Notes: generated by a model not told the origin, from the sequence alone. 64,000 nucleotides of DNA from Homalodisca vitripennis (GCF_021130785.1 NC_060209.1:23250001-23314000); one strand, 5' to 3'; positions 1 through 13,121 are shown, counted from the stretch's first letter. Made by a program: numbers and translations.

Positions 1-1978
1 GATTTATTAGAAACTCTCTACTGAAACTACCGTCATTAGTATTGTTCATTCTACTTCACAATGTCATTACAGTGAATATCGGTGCTTGCACAATTTAATA
101 ACTCTAGTTAAGAGTATGAGTGGCATATAAAAGCCAGATACTATGTCACTAGGGCATTGTTATATACACATTATTACAGCTGCAATATTGTACTAACACA
201 TCATACGTGTTTCTACACACGCATGTGCGCTTACTCACACACACAAATCGACGAAATTTCTCACAAATAATGTAAAGGACGTCCGGAAAACTTGTCTATT
301 CAATGGTGAAAATAATGGCCAGTAACAGATTTACCTTAAACATAAATAATACACAGAACTATAAAAGTTATTGAATGTGTAAGTTAATGTGTAATAAATA
401 AGGTATAGGTTTGTAATAACAGATTATTAATGTTTTACTTCTCTGTTGTGAAAGAAAGTGTTCGTCTAAAATCGTTTGATTCCGTATTCCGGAGCTGTTT
501 TGACAGGACAGCCGGTGGAGTCAATATTTTGACCTTCAATAAAGGACGTGGCTTGACTTAGAACTTTGTATGTTTTTACAGCAATTTGTTGCCGACTGCC
601 ATCCTTGAAATAACGCTGAAAAGGACATTAACCTCAATAATAGTGCTACTGAGTAATGCACCGACCTTAGGCACATAGAGGTCATTGTATTTGAATTTAT
701 TCCATTTTGACAGATCCTATTAAGAATACAATTTGTAATTTCTCTATACGTTGGTTTTTTTTTATATGACTGAATAATACGTGTATGTTGCAATACGAAA
801 TCGACAATATATACAGTTTCATTCGGGTAGAAAGAGTTGCGGTGTTATGTACTTGCATAAACCGATTAAATGGCAAACAAATGCCATACTATATATTACT
901 TCTAAGTTTATAATTACGCTAGTAGGATTGATTAATCCAGTACTTCGTTCTGACCTTGAAAGATCTCAATCAAAATGTTTATAAGTCTTTCAAGTGAAAA
1001 AATACAAATTGGTTTACTCTTAACTAAAAGATTACAATTAAATCAATCCTACATATTTTCCAAACTTTTATATCGTGGAGAAAATCTTTAATTGAAATGG
1101 GAAATATACATTTTTATTTTTATATTCTTCATACAAATCTATTTTGCTTGTATTTAGACTTCTCAATTATTTAAGGATTGACACAATGGTATTATTATAT
1201 TTTATTTGTTGAATTGAAAAATTAAAATTTATAAACGACAAATAATTATATTAATTAACACAAGAAAAGGGTTTCTTTGAGGATATAATTTCTTTTCTCG
1301 TTAATGGTTTCCTTGTAATTTACTAAATGAATTCTGAGGACTAATTTAAGTTCAATTATTCCTGAATATTATCATAAAATGTTTTTTTTTGGAAATTTTT
1401 ATCTCTACAGCATGGTATAGTTATAAATAACACACAAAAAGTATTTATTTAGTCTATGATATCAAGATGACAGCCGCACACGAAATCTTACTGCCACGAA
1501 GTGAACTTTTTCTTCTAATTCACAAGGGTAGACACGAATAACAGCTTTTTTAGAGCAATGGGATTAAAACACATTTCAAAGTTTCGTCGTACAATTGATA
1601 AACTTTGCAACTGACTGTACTGAGTTCTTGAACTTCCTTACTACGTGCTTGATTGATGAGAACAATTTCAGTAGCATGCATTCAAAGAGTAAAATAATGT
1701 AGATCTGAGTGCCAAGTCGTATTGCAGACTTATTCCTGGAAACTTTAGCTAACTTTCTTCTCAAACGTGTCTCAAAGTTGAGGACTGTGAATAGACGTGG
1801 GAAAAATCACAGTTAGTGCTGTTGTATGTTCTGGAATCTGTCATTTCCATTAAATATACATCTGAGTTTATAATAATATCTTAATCTTAACTATCCAAAT
1901 ATATTATCAATTTAAATGTAAAATTTTTATATGTACATTCATATTAGAGATTCGTTTGTTTTATCACATAGTTTATCC
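1..1978. other. AT-rich DNA without recognised genes
   Basis: Only short random-looking ORFs of under 90 codons are present, with no domain, splice pattern or repeat match that I can support. Nothing functional is seen. Confidence 0.5.
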
Positions 1979-2002
1979 ATATATATATATATATATATAT
2001 AT
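1979..2002. repeat. (AT)n microsatellite
   Basis: This is a perfect AT dinucleotide run. A second run of nine units lies at 2069-2086. Confidence 0.95.
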
Positions 2003-2086
2003 GTAAGGGTTTTTAGTTTACGATTTATTATTCTAACATAAAGATAACCCTATAATGTGGAGTTCATAATATATATATATATATAT

Positions 2087-3424
2087 TCATTCAATATGCT
2101 CTAAAGACTTTTGCATTAGAAATTCGTTTGTTTTGTCTTTGTATTTCTATATGCAATAAATAAAAATAATTTTAAAACTAGATTAGTACGTGAATAAACC
2201 TTCTCATATACTAAAATTTGTTCAGCTATAAATTTGCAATGTCGTACATCTACTTACGATGCTTAGGCTTATTTTACAACCATTTTCAGTAGAATTTGGG
2301 TACTAAAACGATATTTAGTCTTGTTATAAACTGTTATGTGTTATTTGGCAAACTTAACACGTAGTATACTAACAAAGAACAATTAATATTTGGGTACGAT
2401 AATGTCAAATTAGCTTAGTTTTAACTACTACTCCTGCCACTCAATCTCGTGCGACAGGAAGAATTTTATTTCTGTCTGTCTATATGTCTATCTATTCTCA
2501 GTATATCTTGAAAACGAAATAACCTATATATTTTATGGAATATTCTCGATAATAAAATAAACTATAGATTTTAAATTTTGCACTCAGGAGCAAACACAAT
2601 TCCTATTTTGCGTGCAGAAGGTACGTAAACATTTCTTTTCTGTATTCTCTATGTAAAGTTTACATGAACCTTACTGAAGTCTATTGCTCGACATTTGGTC
2701 TAGCACTTTTGTATCTTGTTTGATAATGCACGTAACAATTTACATTTTAAATTAGTCAATAATTATTTAAAACTTTAATTTCTTTTTGTGCCCATGGAAT
2801 AAGAACAATGAACAAATGATTTGGTCTAGTTAATAAATTGGTGTCAGAGTTCAGAGGATAAAGTCGTGCTATTTTATAATTTACTCGGGTTTTTCATGAG
2901 TATTTCTAGTAGTTTTCTTTATATCTTTATAGTATAAGTTCTTAGTTGAATTGAATAAAATACTAATAAAATTTGTTTAACAAATAACAATGGAAGTATC
3001 GTTAATGGATATCCTCTTTCTAAACCCATCCAATATTATGAAATAAAACTGTTAACAAAGTAAATTCGAACATTTGAGTTTGAGATATTTTCCCCACGTT
3101 TAGCTTGCTAAAGCTTTTAAAACTATGGGAACCACCCCAACCATTGACTGCAGAAAAATTAAACCTGAAAATAAAGTTAGCCCTGTATTATGACAACTCC
3201 ACATTTGCGGTTGGCGATGTGCTGTTCCATAGAGATGTCCAGATGTGACATCAACGGTGTTTACTGTATTCTGTGGATCGTTATTTTAGAGTAAAATGTA
3301 TTGTTATCCAGTCAATCTACTAAATAGAATTTAAAGATTATTTTGACGTTTGGTAACAATTATTGATGCTGGTAGTACCAAATAAAATAATATTCTTGTC
3401 ATGTGCAAACGATCAGAATTTATT
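2087..3424. other. AT-rich DNA without recognised genes
   Basis: I see no ORF, repeat or RNA structure that can be supported in this stretch. Confidence 0.5.
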
Positions 3425-3610
3425 GTTAGCGACACATGCCGGCTCTGGAGCAGCCACTCGTGTATTGATCAGTGGACACTTCATTGTGTCGTTTACAGAG
3501 TAAACATCGCCGATAATTGGGGCCGACGGTGTAAACAGTTCTCGGCAACACGTAACAACATGTTATAACGTGTCCAGCCGACTGTAAGTTACTGTGATGT
3601 GTGTTAACTA
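3425..3610 (+). promoter_or_regulatory. GC-richer island, possible transcription start and first exon
   Basis: This patch is clearly richer in G+C and CpG than its AT-rich surroundings. It holds an arthropod initiator-like TCAGT at 3469-3473 and, about 120 bases downstream, a good splice donor (GACT then GTAAGT, the GT at 3594). A non-coding first exon of about 3471-3593 would fit, but no TATA box or downstream coding exon is visible. It could equally be an old transposon fragment. The call is inference from composition and two short motifs. Confidence 0.2.
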
Positions 3611-4428
3611 TACGACATTACAACATCTCAGGTACTGAAATAACAATATTTTACAAACAATTTTCTAGCAGAGACATAATTACGAAACATAAAAAATAAT
3701 ATTTTGTACGATATCATTAGTGACATGGCTTTATCTATACATTTTAAAATATAAGGATGGCATTTATATGATGAATTACTTTACAATGTTTAATTACGTA
3801 CAAATTAATCTAAACACTATTAAAAAACTATCACTATGTACCATGATTCAATATTTCAAACAATTTATACGTATAAATAAAAACTATTATAAATGAAAAT
3901 GGCGAATCTTTTATAATGATAACCTACAAACGAGTGAAGTGCTAATAAATAGAGAGTTTTTTTTAATCCGAATACGCCAGAACATTGTGTATTACCACCA
4001 TATGTAAACTTAGCTTTGAAAAAAAAATAAAACTAGTTTTAATGATAGCATATCTAGATAACACACTTGTAGTAACTAAAGTTTACTCTTGAGTATGACA
4101 CAGAAGTGTCTAGAGATGGAAAATTTGCTGTTTTCATGAAAATTATATCTGCTATCACCAACTAGAAATAATTGGCCAAATTAGAAAGACTATGGGAATT
4201 AAAATGTAGATACAGATATTAATTGTTTATCATACTAAGCCGATTTTTAAAAAGTTTTGCATCTTTATGCTGATATGACTGCATACATTTTAAATTAGAA
4301 ATTAAAAAACTATAAATTCAAAATACTATAAAAAAATGAAATTGTCAGTGTTTCATATTTTTGTCTACTAGAATTTGATAAAAGGTATTTAGCCGAAAAC
4401 TTAAAGATAAAGTGAAGAGAGAATACAT

Positions 4429-4640
4429 CTGGCACGCAAGCTTGGCAAGAAAGCGAATGACCGTGCCTAAGATAATATCACATACTTAGAAGCCTTTTAA
4501 GAAAATGGATGTAACCTTTTACCCGTGCCAAGATTATTCTAAAACTTACCCGAACATTGTCATGCCTCATGAGCTCCTACTTAAGTCGCTATTTTGGGGC
4601 TTTGTGTTATTTATTGTTCCGGTAAAATGTAGTGTCATGT
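4429..4640 (+). repeat. G island, isolated fourth copy (G0)
   Basis: This segment matches the G islands at 15.4, 31.4 and 59.5 kb. It shares the GGCACG...CGTGCC inverted ends and the identical stretch leading into AAAATGGATGTAAC. From the ATG at 4505 the plus frame reads MDVTFYPCQDYSKT and stays open for about 59 codons, but after the first 15 or so codons it no longer resembles the other copies. No other block islands were found nearby, so it looks like a relic of an older duplicate or an independently dispersed piece. Confidence 0.6.
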
Positions 4641-5704
4641 TTGCATTTCAATATTTTTATACCAATACCTAAATAATTCGGTATGAACTGAAGTATACAT
4701 GTGTTTAAAATTTAATTACAATGGTCCCAAATTACAATTATGTATTTAGATAATATAAACCCGTTTTTGATAGGATAACACTTTCTGCTCAATAAGTTCT
4801 TTGAAATAAATGTAAAAGAACTGTAATAACATACATTAACTGTAATAAATTTAGAAGTTTTTTAATCAAGATTTAATTCCTGATTATATATTTGGATATG
4901 ACAAAGTATCAGCCAAATCTGTTCTTCTGTTTTAAAAAGGGAATTTAACGGTATAAAATTTGTGTCAAACATATAAACTTTCTTGATTCTTAAAATATAA
5001 TACACATACAAATCAAAGAAAATTAGTAACATTTTTACGTTATCTAAAACGGACCTTTCTGAATCACCATTATAACTGTGATTTATTTATTATGGAAATT
5101 AACTGATTATTCCCTCTTACCAATTATATTAAAGAAAAACATGGATATTTTAAGTTAGTATCTCAAATTGACTAGGGTACTTCATTGTACATATACGAAT
5201 GTTAAAGTGAAATATAATATTTCAATATCATTGGTTCAAAAAGAATCTACAGTATGTTTATAGAATTATGAAAAATCACCTTTGCAAATTTCTCTTCTCA
5301 ACAAAGCTCCCAGGCACAGAGGAGAGAGAGGAGATAATTACTCATCTTAAACCGTTTCACAAACCTGATGAATGGTGCTTATTATAATTTTAAGATTAAT
5401 TAAAACATTCACGTAAAGATTTATATTAGACTTTGGACGATTTTTGTGTTCTATTCTTAACTTATTGTACTGTAACTGGCTGAGCGTTACTGAAGCCTGT
5501 CACTGGAGGGGCTGGAAAAAATATGATTTCCTTTTGCCAGTCCATCCGCATGATGTCCAAGAAAGAACAAACATTCATTTAAAATTACATCATTTTTTGT
5601 GAATTAGGGCCTAATGGTCATTCATTACGTTTAGTATTACTTGTTAAATTACTTACTGCATAATATCCTTAAAATATCTCGGCAAAAAGGTAATAATAAT
5701 ATAA

Positions 5705-5751
<47 letters not shown>

Positions 5752-6177
5752 TTTGAAAACTTGTATAAACTGTACGTAATGTTTGTCTACCCAACATCTT
5801 TAGTGATTATTACATAAATAGATAGGAATGGGCAATAACTGATAAGACTAATGACTTACTTAGTTGACCGAGTCTATTAAATATTCGCCACGGTCAATAC
5901 CATTGACCTATTCACCCAATTTATTCACTTTTCTTCAAAATTTCAGGTTATCTAAAAACAAAATTCACTGAATATTTAATAGTGTTATGAAAATGATGTA
6001 TTGTATTCACTTATAGTAATAACAGACAATATTTTTAAATCACTCCAAATTAATAATTTCACTGTTGTATGTATATTATTTACCAATTTTCACCACAGTT
6101 AAATTTAAAATACTAAATTAAGGACTTGAAAGATAATTGATCAAAGATAATCTTAACTGTAGTAAAATATAGTTATA
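4641..6177. other. AT-rich DNA with one TA tract
   Basis: A perfect (AT)n run occupies about 5710-5748. Nothing else in this stretch is supported. Confidence 0.5.
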
Positions 6178-6265
6178 TAGGTTCCCGCTGACAAGTATTG
6201 TACTCAGCGGGGCCTCGGAAATGTATAATTTCTTGAACAAATGCAATTCAATTCAATATAAATAA
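6178..6265 (+). mobile_element. Possible 3-prime end of a non-LTR retroelement
   Basis: A G+C-richer segment contains a 6-bp inverted repeat (CGCTGA at about 6186, TCAGCG at about 6204). It is followed by a short pentanucleotide-like tail (CAATTCAATTCAAT) and AATAAA. Small hairpins plus simple-repeat tails are typical of LINE and SINE 3-prime ends. No coding part remains, so the family is not identifiable here. Confidence 0.3.
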
Positions 6266-8663
6266 ACATCAACTTCTCGTTCGATTATGTTGATGTATAG
6301 GAGCGGTATATTGTGCCTTATTGCTAATTCTTCGATGTAAGCTTTAAACACGAACGGTTTCCTGGTTGACGTTGTGGTTAGCGGGCAGTTCGTGGCGGTG
6401 TGGTACGGTGGTGATACGAAGCTTGGTGTTAGCAGGCCAGGACTCTCCAGACAGCTGTAGATATTTCGCTGCTATAAACGTCGGTATTCAGAAATGTGCT
6501 AATAGAAAGAGACAGAAAAAATACAATGTGTTCAAGAATTCTATTTAATTCCTAATTCACCATGCATAAACTGTTTGTGAACAATTCGTAGGCCCTTGAT
6601 CTAGACAGCTATAATCACGTGCCTCAAGATCAATCATCTATGTTGGTAGGATCTTAACCGGCTCTCCTGAGTTTTATATCAGGTGGTATATATTTATAAC
6701 CAAATAACCTTTTCCGCTGTTATTACTCCAAGATGTTATTGACAATTATGTAGCTCCAAAGTGTTAATTTAGTTGATGAAATCCTTGAAACATTTCAATA
6801 TCTGACGGTATAGTAAGATGAAATATTTAGTTTCGGTCACATAAGATACATATGGCGGTTATTCCAATCCCATTACTACTGTCAGAGAGACCCAGACTGC
6901 CATATATCCAGACGTTCGATACCACTCCGTCCTCACTTTATCTTGTTTATTTTCCTCAAACGACCTTGTTTTCAAAGATACCACTTAGTTCAGATAACGT
7001 TAAAGCAACACTTAAAAACCCAATGTATTTTTCAAAATAAATTGAAATACGTAAAACTTAATTCTAAGCTACTGTATCCTGTACGTAATATTTATATATA
7101 ATTTAAATCTATGCCTTGAAACGTTCTATGCAAGGCTGTCCGTATGCCTGTACTTAGTATTGGAAAAATTCAGAATTACACAGAATTATTTTACGATTTT
7201 TTACGTATAATATTAAAGAAAAATAAGCGTCATAGTTCTTTTCCTTTATTTCTACAAATGGAGATATTACCATTTCAAAATCGATTTATTTTTTAAGTTT
7301 TAAGATTATTTTTTATTTGGAGTAGAGTACTACAGTAGTCACTTTATATCTATCTACAAATATATCACCCAAAAGTAAAAAGGCCATCATCCCGCGACTC
7401 TTGTTATTTAGAACCCAAGTATTTTAATAAATTAACTGCATATTTAAAAATAACTCCTACAAAAATAACTATCTTTTTTAGAAAATTACTGCTTGGCTTT
7501 TCTCACTTTAGGGTTCTGGTTATAAAATATGCAGTAAATCGCATTGTAAATTTATTGTAAATAACATGTTTGATATGATACATTTGATTAATTATATAAT
7601 TGTCATATCGTTTCATTTAATATTGTATTTTATATTTAATGTATTGTATGTAAATGGTTAGTGATATTTACTAATCTTGTAAATAATATTTTATTGTATT
7701 ACAGTACTGTATATTTGTTGATAATCCCATTTTTGTTTGTTCATTACATTATTCTTTCGTATATATTGAATTAGTAAGTATTTTAAGTTTACACAGATAT
7801 AGCAGAAGGTGATGTTTATTTTCAAATTTTTCTGATGCTAGACTAAAAGTCTATACGTTAAAAATGTTTTAAATTTCTGATTAGCTGGCCATATTACTAG
7901 GAAAAGTGGCTAGTGATTATTCCAAATAATGTGAATTTTAATTCCAGAATAAATAATTCATTCATTTATTTATAAACTTTCATCTTTTGTACCCGTAGTA
8001 AATGAAGCTGATTAAAAACTTACTTTATATTATTAATTGAACAGCCTAGAGCCAATTTTCACTGTATAGGGACATAGCCTGGTTTTTATCTTAAAACGGA
8101 TAAAAAGTAACACTTTTCTAAGATCATATTTTTCTTAGCTTGACGCACTTGAACTAGTGTTTAGAATCAGTGTCAGCTAACCATATACAGACTCTTTCAG
8201 TGGCGATATTTATTCTCTTTACTAAGTTGTCTGACTGTGATATAGCTATTATTTATGTGCTTAACCATAAGTTCAAGTGGATAAAGCTAGAATAAATATA
8301 ATCTGAGGAAAAAAATTATCTTTTTATATTTTAACCATTTCAGCCTCTGCAAAAACTATCGTGGATCGATTTTTTTCGTAGAAAAAGTTTTGCTACCGAT
8401 TTTTAAAATTACTTGTGGTGTGCTTATATAGTGGACATTGGTTCTCGGCCCTAGGCTTTGAACAGGAGTCAAAATATTATGTTAACCTAAGTAAACTAAC
8501 ACTTTTTGTTGCTAACAACGGTCAACAGTTTTTAAACGGCTACGAATATCTTATAAAATGATACATCCAAAAAAATGACACTTTCTGTTCAAACATACTC
8601 GTACATACGGGAATATATTACGGCTAACGCCAACACACTTTGAATTAGCAAATATAGAAACAA
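6266..8663. other. AT-rich DNA without recognised genes
   Basis: Short ORFs at 6366-6548 and 6852-7040 (about 60 codons each) have no recognisable domain, and no splice context was identified around them. Nothing else is seen. Confidence 0.45.
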
Positions 8664-8889
8664 TTGAACGTGAGCGTGTATTTGTGTGTGTATTTGTGTG
8701 TGTGTGTATTTGTGTGTGTGTATTTGTGTGTATATTTGTGTGTGTGTGTGTGTGGTGTGTGTGTGTATTTGTGTGTGTATTTGTGTGTGTGTATTTGTGT
8801 GTGTGTATTTGTGTGTGTATTTGTGTGTGTGTATTTGTATTTGTGTGTGTGTATTTGTATGCGTGTGTGTGTATTTGTGTGTGTGTGTA

Positions 8890-8983
<94 letters not shown>

Positions 8984-8996
8984 CGTGTGTGTGTAA
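8664..8996. repeat. Compound GT-rich microsatellite
   Basis: The left part alternates GTGT runs with GTATTT units. The right part (about 8890-8974) is nearly pure (TG)n ending in a short (GC)n run. The long open frames on both strands here are artefacts of the dinucleotide composition. Confidence 0.95.
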
Positions 8997-9268
8997 ATTC
9001 TTGGTCAGAAAACTAGGCAAAATTAACTATGCAAAAAATACTAAGGTAAATTAAAGTGATCATAAATACACACGTTTTGACAGATTTTACTGATCGCGGG
9101 AACAAGGGAAGCTCAACACTAGTGTTGGAAATATAATTCACTGGAACCAGTTCTTGTACACGTGTGATTCTACGGTTGTGAGCGAAGTAAGGGTTACTGA
9201 TAGCAGTATTACTAACGTATAATCATACTTTTGATCTGGAATACCCCCACAAATGCTATTATAAATAA

Positions 9269-9681
9269 CTAGCTGTTTCCCGCGGCTTCGCACGCTTTAC
9301 GTAAGCATTGGCCATGTATTTTCACTACTGGTTCAAGTGCATTATATTTCAAACACCCATGTAGAGTTTGCCTTGTTTTCACGATCAAGAAAATCTGTGT
9401 ATGCTTATTACACATTATACCTGTACATGTATTTTATTATAAAGCGGTCTAACAGTCATGCTTTAAGTTCAACCATATATTTATCATGAAGACAAACATA
9501 TATTCTAACTTAGTGCCTTCAAATAGTCTTTGGCAAATTAATATACGTAACTGTCTTGTAATTGCAGTTTATAATGTGCAGGCGCTTTGAAATCGTTTAT
9601 ATTTTCCATCGCCACCTCGTGGTGAGTTTTATAAATGAGTATAGCATATAAACCTTCTCCGTCTAAAACACACAAACATTC

Positions 9682-9690
<9 letters not shown>
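9269..9690 (-). mobile_element. T-family dispersed repeat, copy 1
   Basis: The reverse complement of this segment matches 14319-14800. Shared landmarks are the end motif CCGCGGCTTCGCACGC near 9280, a short shared coding-like patch (minus strand GEGLY and THHEVAMEN), and the start near ACAAACATTCAT beside a (TA)n tract. Block A2 lacks it, so it is an insertion. The family is not identified. The conserved CGCGGCTTCGC terminus beside TA repeats resembles ends of non-autonomous insect transposons, which is inference. Confidence 0.7.

Positions 9691-9738
<48 letters not shown>
9685..9738. repeat. (TA)n tract, left flank of the mariner element
   Basis: A perfect TA run ends exactly at the mariner terminus. 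It was probably one tract with 12111-12160 before insertion. Confidence 0.95.
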
Positions 9739-9741
<3 letters not shown>

Positions 9742-10183
9742 GGTGTATATTATGTCTGGAAACACCCAAATATATCCTTTAATAATTTAAATATAAATTT
9801 GAAACCTCTTACAATCGTGATAGAGATTGGGCATCTACTTTTTGGAACAATGTTTTGTTATGTCACACCAACGGGGGACGTCCTGCCGAGGGTATCGTGA
9901 ATATTCTTAATGGAAGCCTATACCTTGTGATACATAATTTTAAAGGTAATAGCTTACTGAATTGAATGCCACAAACCGAATCTCAAGGGAATTATTCTAT
10001 CAGAAAATAGAGCATTTTTAGTATTGAAAATTTACTGATGTTCAACAATGTAATTTTAACATGGTTCTTGCCACAAAATGTGTTACACTAATTTTTTAGC
10101 ATTTTTTTAAATGTTCAATTAAATAAAAAAAATTTCATTTTAAGCTGGTTCTATTAGCACAAATTTGCCAGTTTTTATTACAG
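9739..10183. repeat. Left terminal inverted repeat of the mariner element
   Basis: It pairs with 11664-12110. Only scattered mismatches occur in the outer part. Small indels gather near the A/T runs at 10105-10145. Confidence 0.92.
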
Positions 10184-10286
10184 TACAATTATGGAAATAC
10201 TTATGTTATTGATTTCTTATTACAAATAAAAAATAATGTATGCTGTTAGAAAAGTCTTACAACAAACGTTTTACCTGCATTTGGTG

Positions 10287-11359
10287 TCAAAGCAATTGTT
10301 CGAACTGTGTTCCTTCTACGGTTTGACAATGAGCCAATCTTGTGTAAAATGATTCGACAGAGTTGCCTAACATTCCTTCAGTTATCAAAGCAATCTGCTC
10401 TATAATCCTGTTTGTTAGGTCTTCCAAATTATGAGGCTTTCTTCTATAAACATTGGATTTTAAATGACCCCATAGGAAATAATCGATTGGTGACAAATCC
10501 GGAGATCTTGGAGGCCATTCGATTTCTCCTCTTCGGCCAATCCATTTATGAGGAAACCTTAAATCCAAATACTCTCTTACCTGTCTCCCATAATGGGGTG
10601 GAGCACCATCCTGCTGAAACCATACATTATCAAAGTATTCTCCTGATGCAATTTGAATAGCTGGGATTATTTCATTTTGGAGCATATTGTAGTAAAGTTC
10701 GGCATTTAAATTTCCATTGATGAAAAAGGGTCCAACAATTTTGTTACCTAAAATTCCACACCATACGTTCAGTTTTTTGTGGTTGCTGTGAATGGGACTC
10801 AGTAATCCAATGTGGGTTTTCACTAGCCCAGTAACGGCAATTGTGCCTGTTAACATTGCCATTTAGGAAAAAAGTTGCCTCATCAGAAAATAGTATGTTG
10901 GTCAGAAAATCTCTATTGTCATCACATTTGCGCATCACAAGTTCACAAAACTCAACTCTTCTGTCGTAAATCATCCTCACTTAACTGTTGGACTAAATGA
11001 ACTTCAAATGGTTTGTATTTATTAATTTTCAAAATCTTACTCACAGACATAGGGTGCATATCATGTTGCTGTGCAGCTTTTCTGAGCGATGTATGTGGGT
11101 CTTCAATAAATGTTTGCAAAACATCTAGTGCATGTTCTTCATCTGTTCCAGATTGTATCCTACCCGACTTTGGCCGATTACGTACACTCCCTGTCATTTC
11201 AAAACGCTCAATAGTTTTTGATATTGTTGAAACACTTATGGGATTCCTTTCTGGGAAAGTGTCATTAAACAAATTACAAACTTCCCGATAAGATCTTTGA
11301 CGATCGCCATATCCTCGCATCATCAACAGAGTAATTCGTTCTCTTTCAGACAATTCCAT
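10287..11359 (-). pseudogene. Tc1/mariner transposase, two frameshifts
   Basis: The product would cut and paste the element by DDE chemistry in the nucleus. The N-terminal part (11359 down to about 10970) begins MELSERERITLL and contains paired helix-turn-helix DNA-binding segments with the linker GRIQ. The next frame (10980-10774) holds LFSDEATF with the first catalytic Asp. The last frame (10773-10287) holds WFQQDGAPPH with the second Asp and SPDLSPIDYFLWG with the third; 41 residues lie between those two, giving DD41D. Frame changes fall near 10970 (after LSEDD) and at the six-T run 10773-10778, where one extra base is enough to explain the shift. I chose the 11359 start because the upstream in-frame 35 residues do not resemble the family. 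Total length of about 357 codons is normal. Confidence 0.9.
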
Positions 11360-11663
11360 TAAAATGTCAAATAAAAACTGAACTACTGTAATTAGATAAC
11401 TTGTTGACAGCAATGCTTCAGAGACACTGATTAACTCGACAGGAATGATATGACCTTTGTCCATTTGTAATTCCCAAGCTTAGACCTGTCTAGTGAAAGC
11501 TCCATGCTCAACAAACTGAAACCTGTAGACCAGATGATTAATAACACAATAATGTTTCTCATAGGCTAGTGACCTTTGTCTCTTTAAACCTTCCTGCTGA
11601 CTGGAAAACACCAAGTACAGATTCATAAGTAATCAGAGAAAGTGACTCTTAAGTTTTATTCAT

Positions 11664-12107
11664 TGCAATAAAAACTGGTAAATTTGTACTAATGAAACCA
11701 GCTTAAAAATAAATTGTTTATTTTATTTTAATTGAACATTTAAAAAATGCTAAAAAATTAGTGTAACACATTTTGTGGCAAGAACCATGTTAAAATTACA
11801 TTGTTGAACATCAGTAAATTTTCAATACTAAAAATGCTCTATTTTCTGATAGAATAATTCCTTTGAGATGCGGTTTGTGGCATTCAATTCAGTAAGCTAT
11901 TACCTTTAAAATTATGTATCACAAGGTATAGGCTTCCATTAAGAATATTCACGATACCCTAGGCAGGACGTCCCCCGTTGGTGTGACATAACAAAACATT
12001 GTTCCAAAAAGTAGATGCCCAATCTCTATCACGATTGTAAGAGGTTTCAAATTTATATTTAAATTATTAAAGGATATATGTGGGTGTTTCCAGACATAAT
12101 ATACACC

Positions 12108-12110
<3 letters not shown>
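11664..12110. repeat. Right terminal inverted repeat of the mariner element
   Basis: This is the reverse complement of 9739-10183 and ends in ATACACCCTG next to TA. Confidence 0.92.

Positions 12111-12160
<50 letters not shown>
12111..12160. repeat. (TA)n tract, right flank of the mariner element
   Basis: A perfect TA run starts at the base after the element. Confidence 0.95.
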
Positions 12161-12162
<2 letters not shown>

Positions 12163-12589
12163 TTGAAAGAAAACATACTGTTAAATTAGGAAATATTTTG
12201 ACAGATGATATGGTCTCACACAAGCAATGTCAAATTACTTTTTATTTGTAGGAATAAATAACAACTGTCACTGCGATGAATATAGTAATAAGAAATAGTA
12301 TTATCCAACTTTTATAAAAGATGACAGTAGTGGCGAGTTGAAATAAATTAGTTTATTCTAGACTTTAATTCATGAACAAAATTACTAATGTGTACATGTA
12401 ATGTATTACAGTTGATTTCCTTAGACATTGTGGGACGGCCCATCTACAGTTGCTGAAGAATCAAAAAAGGAGGGACAGCAAGGCATTAGCATAATTCAAC
12501 AAACCATTCGCTCTGCGACAGTCTAAAAAAGTCCATGTTTTACTGAAATCGTACCAACTATCCAATCAAATACAAGAAATGTTGCAAAG

Positions 12590-12625
12590 AAATTGCAGGC
12601 GAAGCCGCGGGTATGCGCTAGTGTG
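12590..12625 (+). repeat. Transposon-end motif shared with T family
   Basis: GGCGAAGCCGCGGGTATGCG followed by CTAGT resembles the end motif of the T copies. It is also present at about 56690-56722 in block A2, so it predates the block duplication. Only about 35 bp resembles the T copies; the sequence upstream does not. Confidence 0.5.
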
Positions 12626-13121
12626 TAACAAATTTAAGTAGACCATGTTAGGTGTATTTAAAAATAAAATGATTCCAAAGAATTACGTATAATATATAAT
12701 ACTCTCAATGTAAATGTTGATTTTAGTTTTTTCTAACTATATTCGCCTTTAATAAGGTCATTTTTAATGTCATTGCTTCAAAACGATTCATGTAGTAATT
12801 ATAAAAATAACTTATATTAATTAATAAAGACAGTATTATTATTACTTTCCATATATTATTGAAAGTTGCAATAATATGTATTTAACGACTTCGTTACCAA
12901 AATGAATATAATATATTTCAAAAATATTTTATTTTAATTAATCGATAAAATATTATTATGTTATCTAAATTATATTATATTGAGTACAAAACGACTTGGG
13001 TGTTTGTCACGTAAAATGGCATGTTAAGTTTTATTTGAATGTAATCAGAAGTTCCTAAACTATTGACCGGCAGTAACCTTCATTCTGCGTTCTGTCTCTA
13101 TATTTTTATCAGAGGGTTTGT

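Larger units (their letters stand above)
9739..12110 (-). mobile_element. Tc1/mariner-type element, DD41D, long inverted repeats
   Basis: A 2372-bp element has both ends visible. The left end begins CAGGGTGTATATTATGTCTG and the right end is its exact reverse complement. Both ends abut TA dinucleotides, as required for this superfamily, and both sit in one (TA)n tract. The terminal repeats are about 445 bp each and nearly identical in their outer 150 bp. The single gene, on the minus strand, encodes a DDE transposase but carries two frameshifts, so this copy is probably not autonomous. The high repeat identity points to a recent insertion. The matching site in block A2 (near 56255) is empty. 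Confidence 0.93.

Noticed and set aside
8589..9054. Overlapping open frames of 110-143 codons on both strands
   Set aside because: They are made of Thr-His or Cys-Val dipeptides from the GT microsatellite.
9538..9765. 75-codon minus frame with a Tyr-Ile run
   Set aside because: Most of it is (TA)n translation, and it crosses the mariner boundary.
10412..11291. Plus-strand frames of 82 and 92 codons inside the mariner element
   Set aside because: They are antisense shadows of the transposase gene.
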